From Streptomyces sp. NBC_00568 (lineage in GTDB: Bacteria; Actinomycetota; Actinomycetes; Streptomycetales; Streptomycetaceae), in assembly GCF_026341855.1 (NCBI RefSeq), contig NZ_JAPENW010000001.1, forward strand, positions 7,183,001-7,247,000: 64,000 nucleotides of DNA. Reading direction: 5' to 3'. This document shows, in pieces, positions 58,711-64,000 of this stretch. The notes below the pieces were generated by a model that saw only the letters and a program-made list of their open reading frames with translations, ran no database searches and was not told where the DNA came from. The position numbers and the translations under genes were made by a program. How positions within the stretch are numbered: the first letter of the stretch is position 1; the number at the start of each line of letters is the position of its first letter.

Positions 58711-58995
58711 CGTACGAGCCGACGCGCACCCCAACTGCCGTGCGCCCGGTCGCCGTACGGGCCCACCGCACCCTCAACTGCCGTGCGCCAGGCTGTCGTA
58801 CGGGCCCACCGCACCCTCAACTGCCATGCACCCGGCTGCCGTACGAGCCCGACGCACACCCCAACTGCCGTGCGTCCGACTGCCGTACGGTGCTGCCGCC
58901 CACCCCAACCGCCGTGCGCCCGGCCGTCGTACGACACCGCCGCACATCCAACTGCCCTACGCCCGGCCGTCGTACGGGTCCACCGCACCCGGCGG
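58711..58995. repeat. 43-44 bp tandem repeat, about 6.5 units
   Basis: Units start with CGTACG at 58711, 58754, 58797, 58840, 58884, 58928 and 58971. Typical unit: CGTACGGGCCCACCGCACCC then TCAACTGCCGTGCGCCCGGC plus three bases. No unique spacers, so it is not a CRISPR array. CGTACG is itself palindromic and recurs once per unit. Confidence 0.92.
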
Positions 58996-59074
58996 CGACA
59001 GGGCGGTGTTCACCGTCCGGCGCCCCCGGGCAGGTCGGCGCGACGCACCCTCACCCCACCCGAGAAGCGTCAAC

Positions 59075-61780
59075 TCACCTGACGGACAACACCGTTGCCC
59101 GGTCGCGCGGCGCGGGCGGACCGCCCAGCGCGTCCAGCCGCCGCCGGTCGAGCGGCGAGGGACGGCGGTCCAGCCGGGCCGCGAGCAGCCCCGCCGCCCG
59201 CTCGTACGCACCCCCCGAGACCAGGGCGTACAGCAGGGTCTCCTCCACCACCTCGTGCTGCGCCCTGCTGGCACCCACCCGGGCGACCAGAGGCAGCAAC
59301 GGCCCCAGCCGCAGCACCGCCTGGGGCCAGTTACGGCGAACCACGGCCGCCAGCGCGTCGCACAACGGCGCGATCACCAGCGCGAACACCTCCCGGCCGT
59401 CCGCCAGCGCGTGCGCCCGCAGCCGCCCCAGCCCCTCGAGATCACCGGCCGCCGCCCAGGCCAGCGCGGCGTGCAGGGCGGCGAACCCCGTCGCGGGCGC
59501 CTCCAGCCAGTCCCGGGGTGCCGCCTCCAGCAGCTCCGCGAGCGGCAGCCGGCCGCTCCAGCTGCCCGTCATCCGCGCCCGCCACAGCAACGAGGCCGAG
59601 TCGACCAGCAGCCGCCCTCCGCCGACCTGCGAGGCGACCAGTTCCCGGTCGTAGCGGCGCAGCAGCGCCGAACGGTCCTCCAGGGTCAGTTCGTGCAGCG
59701 CGGCATGCCAGGACAGATGGGAACGGTGGCCGGCCCCGGCCCCGTGCCGGCCCATCCACTCCTCCAGCCAGGCCAGACCCGCACGGTGCTCACCGGTCTC
59801 GTAGAAGACGTGCGCCCGGGCATGGACGGCGTGGCCGGCCGCGGGATGCGCGGCCAGCGCCCGCACGGCCAGTGCGTCGGCCTCCTGCCAGCGCTCCTGC
59901 TCCTGGCGGACGAAGGCCAGCTGCCCCAGATACCACCAGTCCTGCCCGTAGACGCCGGACAGCCCCTCGATCAGCGCCCAGGCCTCCTCGGCGCCGGTGA
60001 CACCGTTGAAGGAGACGGTCGGCACCGCCGCGCTCACCGCCAGCGCGTCGCGCGGATGGGCGGCGATATGACCCAGCAGCGCCGCCTTGCCCTGCTCCTC
60101 GGTGCCGCGCAGCCGGGCGTCCACCGCCGCCACCAGGCTCCGCTCCCGATCGTCCGCCCGGCGGGACGCGGCCCGGTGGGCGGACGCGAGCGCCGCGGGC
60201 ACGTCCACCGCGCCCCCGCACTCGTGGCCGAGCAGCGCCAGCGCCGCATGACCGACGGCGAACCCCGGATCGGCGTCGACCGCCTCGCCCAGCAGTGCCG
60301 CCGCGCCGGTGCGGCCCGCCAGAATCCGCTCCAGCGCCTGCCCGTACAGCCCTGCCGCCTCGGCACCCGTGCTCAGCCGCAGGCCGTAGCGGTCCCGCGG
60401 CCCGGAGACCCGGCGCCCGGCGAGCGCCGACAGCACCCGGTCGGCGACCTGTGCGGCCTGCCCGCGGATCTCCGGGATCGCCGTGCTCTCCAGCAGGTTC
60501 CCGCGCCGCGCGGCCCCGATCGTCCACAGCCGCAGCGCCGGGGCGCCGTCCGCCGGCAGCAGCCGCCCGTCGCCCGAGGTGTCGAATCCCAGGCCGGCGG
60601 GGCCGGTCCGGGCGTAGCCGCGCTCCAGTACGCAGCGCACCAGCGGATCGCCCGTGCGCCGCAGGTCGGTCTGCGCCCCGGTGCAGTTGACGACCGCGCC
60701 GACCCGCAGCGTCCGGCCGTCGCTCAGCCGCACCACCACCACGCCGTGGTGCGGCACCGCGTAGACCACCTCCGCGGCGCCGGTGAGCAGCCGGCCCGAG
60801 GCCCGCAGCGCGCGGATCGTGGCCGCCGTCCCGGGCGCGATGCGGTGGCGGTGCACCTCCCAGGCCCGCAGGTCCTCGGTGAGGAAGCGCGCCCGGTCGG
60901 CCGCCGACAGCTGCTGCCACAGTGCCGCCGTGACCGCGCGCAGCCCGTCCATGCCGGGCCGCCAGTCGCCGCAGGCCCGCCGGGTCGCGGCCAGGTGCCG
61001 GCGCACGTCGCGGCGCAGCGTGTCCAGCCCGTGCGAGCCGTCCAGGCGCGGCGGCTCGGCGGGCGGCGCGGGGTCGGCCAGATGTTCCTGGGGGACCAGT
61101 CCGTGCCGGGACACCGCGTGCACCACCCGGTCCGGGCGGGCCAGTGTGAGGGCCACGTCGGCCATGGTCAGACCCGTGCCGACCAGCAGTACGTCGCCCG
61201 CCGAGGCCAGGGCGTCCAGCGCGCCCGGTGCCCAGGGATCGGCGACGAAGTGTCCCGAGGCCCGCAGTTCGGTGCCGGCCCAGTCCTGGCCCGGGCGGAA
61301 ATTGCCCAGCGCGAGCACCGCCGCGTCCACCCGCAGCTCGTCCCCGCCCGCGAGCCGCAGCGCCATCCCGGCGCCCTGCTCGCGGACGGCGACGACCCGC
61401 TCGCGCACCCGGTGCAGGCGCCCGCCCCGGCATTCGCGGACGGTGTCCTCGAGCACCTCGGCCAGATACCGCCCGTACTCCTGGCGGGGCACGAAATCAC
61501 CGGCGGCGGCGTGCGGGTCCCGGCCGGTGAGCCGGCGCAGGAAGTGCCCGGGATCGTCGGGGAAGGCGCTCATCTTTCCGGCCGGCACATTCAGCAGATG
61601 ACGCGGATCACCGGTTCCGTAGGCGACACCGGGGCCGGCCGCCTCGGCCGGGTCGACCAGCCATATCTCGACCGCCCGACGGGCCTTCTCGGCCTGGCGC
61701 AGCAGCTGAACCACCGTCAGCGTCCCTGCCGCACCGGCTCCCACGACGGCGATGCGGCGCGAGGCGGAACTCCAGCTCAT
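59075..61780 (-). CDS. FAD/NAD(P)-binding protein fused to a TPR-like domain
   Basis: 901 residues. Residues 1-470 form a FAD-dependent oxidoreductase: RRIAVVGAGAAGTLTVVQLL, a second dinucleotide site DVLLVGTGLTMADVALTLA, VVNCTGAQTDLRRT and NLLESTAIPEIRGQA, like the FAD/NAD(P)-binding (HpyO-type) group. Residues 490-900 are Ala-rich helical repeats resembling the TPR-like C-terminal half of bacterial tetratricopeptide proteins (ALAVRALAAHPAAGHAVHARAHVFYETGEHRAGLAWLEEW). The two parts are normally separate proteins. ATG at 61780 with GGGAGTGAGATCA; 27 bp after cysN, same strand. Confidence 0.78.
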   Translation of the reverse strand: MSWSSASRRIAVVGAGAAGTLTVVQLLRQAEKARRAVEIWLVDPAEAAGPGVAYGTGDPRHLLNVPAGKMSAFPDDPGHFLRRLTGRDPHAAAGDFVPRQEYGRYLAEVLEDTVRECRGGRLHRVRERVVAVREQGAGMALRLAGGDELRVDAAVLALGNFRPGQDWAGTELRASGHFVADPWAPGALDALASAGDVLLVGTGLTMADVALTLARPDRVVHAVSRHGLVPQEHLADPAPPAEPPRLDGSHGLDTLRRDVRRHLAATRRACGDWRPGMDGLRAVTAALWQQLSAADRARFLTEDLRAWEVHRHRIAPGTAATIRALRASGRLLTGAAEVVYAVPHHGVVVVRLSDGRTLRVGAVVNCTGAQTDLRRTGDPLVRCVLERGYARTGPAGLGFDTSGDGRLLPADGAPALRLWTIGAARRGNLLESTAIPEIRGQAAQVADRVLSALAGRRVSGPRDRYGLRLSTGAEAAGLYGQALERILAGRTGAAALLGEAVDADPGFAVGHAALALLGHECGGAVDVPAALASAHRAASRRADDRERSLVAAVDARLRGTEEQGKAALLGHIAAHPRDALAVSAAVPTVSFNGVTGAEEAWALIEGLSGVYGQDWWYLGQLAFVRQEQERWQEADALAVRALAAHPAAGHAVHARAHVFYETGEHRAGLAWLEEWMGRHGAGAGHRSHLSWHAALHELTLEDRSALLRRYDRELVASQVGGGRLLVDSASLLWRARMTGSWSGRLPLAELLEAAPRDWLEAPATGFAALHAALAWAAAGDLEGLGRLRAHALADGREVFALVIAPLCDALAAVVRRNWPQAVLRLGPLLPLVARVGASRAQHEVVEETLLYALVSGGAYERAAGLLAARLDRRPSPLDRRRLDALGGPPAPRDRATVLSVR

Positions 61781-61807
61781 TGATCTCACTCCCTGATGGG
61801 TTCGGCT

Positions 61808-63142
61808 TCAGCGGGCATCGGACCCCGTCCCCTCTCGTCGCGGCCCCTCGCCGGCACCCGCGGTCGCGAAGGCCTCGCCCGCCATGCCGGCGGTGAGGGT
61901 CGTGCCGTCGGCCGGGTCGATCAGCAGGAACGAGCCGGTGCGGCGGTTGGCGGTGTACGCGTCCAGGGCCAGCGGCTCGGCGGTGCGCAGCACCACTCGG
62001 CCGATGTCGTTGACCTTCAAGGACGTGACGCCGTGGCGCTGTCGCAGTGTGTCGGTGTCGATCCGGTACGAGAGGTCCTCGACCACCGCGCGGACCGTGC
62101 GGGTGGTGTGCTTGAGCAGCACCCTGGCGCCGGTGCGCAGTTCACGCTCGCTGAGATGGCAGACGTACGCCCCCACATCCCGGGTGAGCCGCGGGGCCGC
62201 GTCCCGGGCCGCGATCAGGTCACCGCGCGCGACGTCGAGGTCCTCGGCCAGGCGTACGGTCACCGACTGGGGCGCCCAGGCGATCTCCCGCCGTTCGCCG
62301 AGCACGTCGATGGCCGCGACGGTGCTGGTCCGCCCGGACGGCAGTACCGTCACCCGGTCCCCGACCCGCAGCACGCCGGACGCCAGCTGGCCCGCGTAGC
62401 CGCGGTAGTCGCGATGCTCGCCGTGGTAGGGGCGGATGACGTACTGGACGGGGAAGCGTGCCGGGTCCCGGTCCGGGGCGCTGCCGACCGGGACGCTCTC
62501 CAGGTGCTCCAGCAGGGTCGGCCCGCCGTACCAGGCCATCCGGGCGGAGGGCCGGACCACGTTGTCCCCGGCCAGCGCGGAGACCGGGATCACCACCACG
62601 CGCCCGATGCCCAGGCCGGCCGCGTAGGAGGTGAACTCCGCGGCGATGGCGGCGAAGACGGACTCCTCGTACCCGACGAGGTCCATCTTGTTGACGGCCA
62701 GCACCACATGCGGGACCCGCAGCAGCGCGGCGACGGCCGCATGGCGGCGGGTCTGCTCCACCACGCCGTTGCGGGCGTCGACCAGGACGACGGCGAGTTC
62801 GGCGGTGGAGGCGCCGGTGACCATGTTGCGGGTGTACTGCACATGCCCGGGGGTGTCGGCGAGGACGAACCGCCGCCGGGCGGTGGCGAAGTAGCGGTAG
62901 GCGACGTCGATGGTGATGCCCTGCTCGCGCTCGGCGCGCAGGCCGTCGGTCAGCAGCGCCAGATCGGGCGCGCCCTGCCCGCGGTGCGCCGAGGCGCGCT
63001 CGACGGCCGCCAGCTGGTCGGCGAGCACCGACTTGGAGTCGTGCAGCAGCCGGCCCACCAGCGTGGACTTGCCGTCGTCGACGGATCCGGCGGTGGCGAA
63101 GCGCAGCAGCGAGGTGGCGGCGGTGCGGGAAGCGGTGGTCAT
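61808..63142 (-). CDS. cysN: Sulfate adenylyltransferase subunit 1 (GTPase)
   Basis: 444 residues. GTPase motifs GSVDDGKSTLVGRLL, DTPGHVQYTRNM and NKMDLVG, followed by the two beta-barrel domains. With CysD it makes APS from sulfate and ATP. No C-terminal APS kinase (CysC) domain is attached. ATG at 63142, 2 bp after the cysD stop. Could be primary sulfate assimilation or cluster-specific supply for the sulfotransferase-like protein at 40.6 kb. Confidence 0.93.
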   Translation of the reverse strand: MTTASRTAATSLLRFATAGSVDDGKSTLVGRLLHDSKSVLADQLAAVERASAHRGQGAPDLALLTDGLRAEREQGITIDVAYRYFATARRRFVLADTPGHVQYTRNMVTGASTAELAVVLVDARNGVVEQTRRHAAVAALLRVPHVVLAVNKMDLVGYEESVFAAIAAEFTSYAAGLGIGRVVVIPVSALAGDNVVRPSARMAWYGGPTLLEHLESVPVGSAPDRDPARFPVQYVIRPYHGEHRDYRGYAGQLASGVLRVGDRVTVLPSGRTSTVAAIDVLGERREIAWAPQSVTVRLAEDLDVARGDLIAARDAAPRLTRDVGAYVCHLSERELRTGARVLLKHTTRTVRAVVEDLSYRIDTDTLRQRHGVTSLKVNDIGRVVLRTAEPLALDAYTANRRTGSFLLIDPADGTTLTAGMAGEAFATAGAGEGPRREGTGSDAR

Positions 63143-63144
63143 GG

Positions 63145-64000
63145 CTAGAAGTACCCCTCGCGCTTGCGGTCCTCCATGGCGGCCTCGGACATCCGGTCGT
63201 CGGCGCGGGTCGCCCCCCGCTCGGTCACCGCACTGGCGGCGATCTCGGCGATGATGTCCGCGTTCGTGGCGGCGTCGGAGTCGACGGCGCCGGTGCAGGA
63301 CATGTCGCCGACCGTGCGGTAGCGCACCAGCCGCCACTGGGAGCGTTCGTCTTCCCGCGGGCCGCCCCAGTCGCCGGCGGCCAGCCACATGCCGTCCCGG
63401 TCGAACACCTGGCGCTTGTGGGCGTAGTAGATCTCCGGCAGGTCGATGTCCTCGCGCTCGATGTACTGCCACACATCCAGCTCGGTCCAGTTGGACAGCG
63501 GGAAGACCCGCACATGCTCGCCGGGCGCGTGCCGGCCGTTGTACAGCGACCACAGCTCGGGGCGCTGGCGGCGCGGATCCCAGGCACCGAACTCGTCGCG
63601 CACCGAGAAGACGCGCTCCTTGGCGCGGGCCTTCTCCTCGTCCCGGCGGCCCCCGCCGAACACCGCGTCGAAGCGGTGCGACTCGATGGCGTCCAGCAGC
63701 GGCACCGTCTGCAGCGGGTTGCGGGTGCCGTCCGGGCGCTCCCGCAGCCGGCCGTCGTCGATGAAATCCTGGACACGGGCGACGTGCAGGCGCAGACCGT
63801 GCGCCGCGACCACGCGGTCGCGGTGCTCGATCACCTCGGGAAAATTGTGCCCGGTGTCGACATGCAGCAGCACGAAGGGAACCGCCGCCGGCCAGAAGGC
63901 CTTCAGCGCCAGGTGCAGCATGACGATGGAGTCCTTGCCGCCGGAGAACAGGATCACCGGCCGCTCGAACTCACCGGCCACCTCCCTGATGACATGCACC
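63145..64000 (-). CDS. cysD: Sulfate adenylyltransferase subunit 2 (5' end outside window)
   Basis: 285 residues visible, N-terminus cut at the window edge. PP-loop VILFSGGKDSIVMLHLA, HVDTGHNFPEVIEHRD, FGGGRRDEEKARAKERVFS and the C-terminal SCTGAVDSDA and DRMSEAAMEDRKREGYF are those of CysD. Stop TAG at 63145-63147. The real start should be about 20 residues beyond the edge. Confidence 0.93.
   Translation of the reverse strand, partial: VHVIREVAGEFERPVILFSGGKDSIVMLHLALKAFWPAAVPFVLLHVDTGHNFPEVIEHRDRVVAAHGLRLHVARVQDFIDDGRLRERPDGTRNPLQTVPLLDAIESHRFDAVFGGGRRDEEKARAKERVFSVRDEFGAWDPRRQRPELWSLYNGRHAPGEHVRVFPLSNWTELDVWQYIEREDIDLPEIYYAHKRQVFDRDGMWLAAGDWGGPREDERSQWRLVRYRTVGDMSCTGAVDSDAATNADIIAEIAASAVTERGATRADDRMSEAAMEDRKREGYF

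Larger units (their letters stand above)
58455..59074. other. Gene-free region before the PKS operon
   Basis: 620 bp without a supported gene. It holds, from the PKS side, a promoter patch, a 29-bp inverted repeat (58556-58584), a terminator (58632-58660) and a seven-unit tandem repeat (58711-58995). Confidence 0.6.

Noticed and set aside
58251..58988. 245-codon version of the small PKS-leading protein
   Set aside because: The upstream 178 codons cross a terminator and the tandem repeat; only the last 67 codons look like protein.
58711..58995. CRISPR array
   Set aside because: Units are contiguous tandem repeats with no unique spacers and there are no cas genes.

Overview
The window is about 72% G+C, its coding frames show strong G/C third-position bias, many genes start with GTG, and starts carry GGAGG-type ribosome sites. 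This points to a Streptomyces-like actinomycete. Nearly all of the 64 kb looks like one specialised-metabolite locus, an aromatic (type II) polyketide of the angucycline/diazobenzofluorene kind. No rRNA, tRNA, CRISPR array, IS element or transcriptional regulator was seen. Both ends cut genes: an MFS protein at base 1 and cysD at base 64000.

Left part (1-18.5 kb): an MFS fragment; an MFS exporter with a macrolide-type glycosyltransferase; an ATP-grasp ligase; a PhyH-type oxygenase; then a rightward operon. The operon opens with a 19-codon peptide gene (6092-6151) with a strong ribosome site, followed by a perfect 30-bp hairpin. It continues with a HEAT/FGE-sulfatase-like protein, an MBL-fold hydrolase, an esterase, an AsnB-type amidotransferase, an unknown protein, an aldehyde dehydrogenase, a threonine-aldolase-like PLP enzyme, a PPOX flavin-fold protein and a flavin monooxygenase. 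I could not match this block to a described pathway; it resembles a peptide-linked (carrier or RiPP-like) tailoring route.

Middle part (18.5-33.9 kb): a HemY-like oxidase, two adjacent flavin monooxygenases sharing an almost identical 3' end, an SDR, an NmrA-like protein and a DsbA-like protein. Then comes a tightly coupled operon: O-methyltransferase-like protein with a degenerate SAM motif, flavin monooxygenase, two-domain aromatase/cyclase, two more monooxygenases, and an ABM-family protein like the B-ring-opening oxygenases AlpJ/JadG/GilOII.

Right part (33.9-64 kb): a hydrazine/diazo set (unknown 628-aa protein, 2[4Fe-4S] ferredoxin, heme-oxygenase-fold protein, glutamine-synthetase-like ligase, amidase, and further right an adenylosuccinate-lyase-like enzyme and a GNAT acetyltransferase). 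It resembles the set shared by kinamycin, lomaiviticin and fosfazinomycin clusters. Between these lie deoxysugar genes (rmlA, 3,5-epimerase, 3-ketoreductase), two glycosyltransferases, a CMD-fold protein and a sulfotransferase-like protein. A TerD-like gene, a multicopper oxidase, an ABC exporter and the minimal PKS follow (KS-beta, KS-alpha, TcmI-type cyclase). No ACP and no PKS ketoreductase are present. A FAD/TPR fusion and cysND end the window.

The strongest regulatory signal is a 29-bp inverted repeat (GTTCAACTGCG-N7-CGCAGTTGAAC). It lies in four divergent promoter regions (23.4, 26.6, 40.0 and 46.8 kb), with a same-sized variant upstream of the PKS operon (58.6 kb). I did not see it in the left 23 kb, which suggests separate control of the two halves. 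Short tandem repeats are unusually common at gene ends and between genes.
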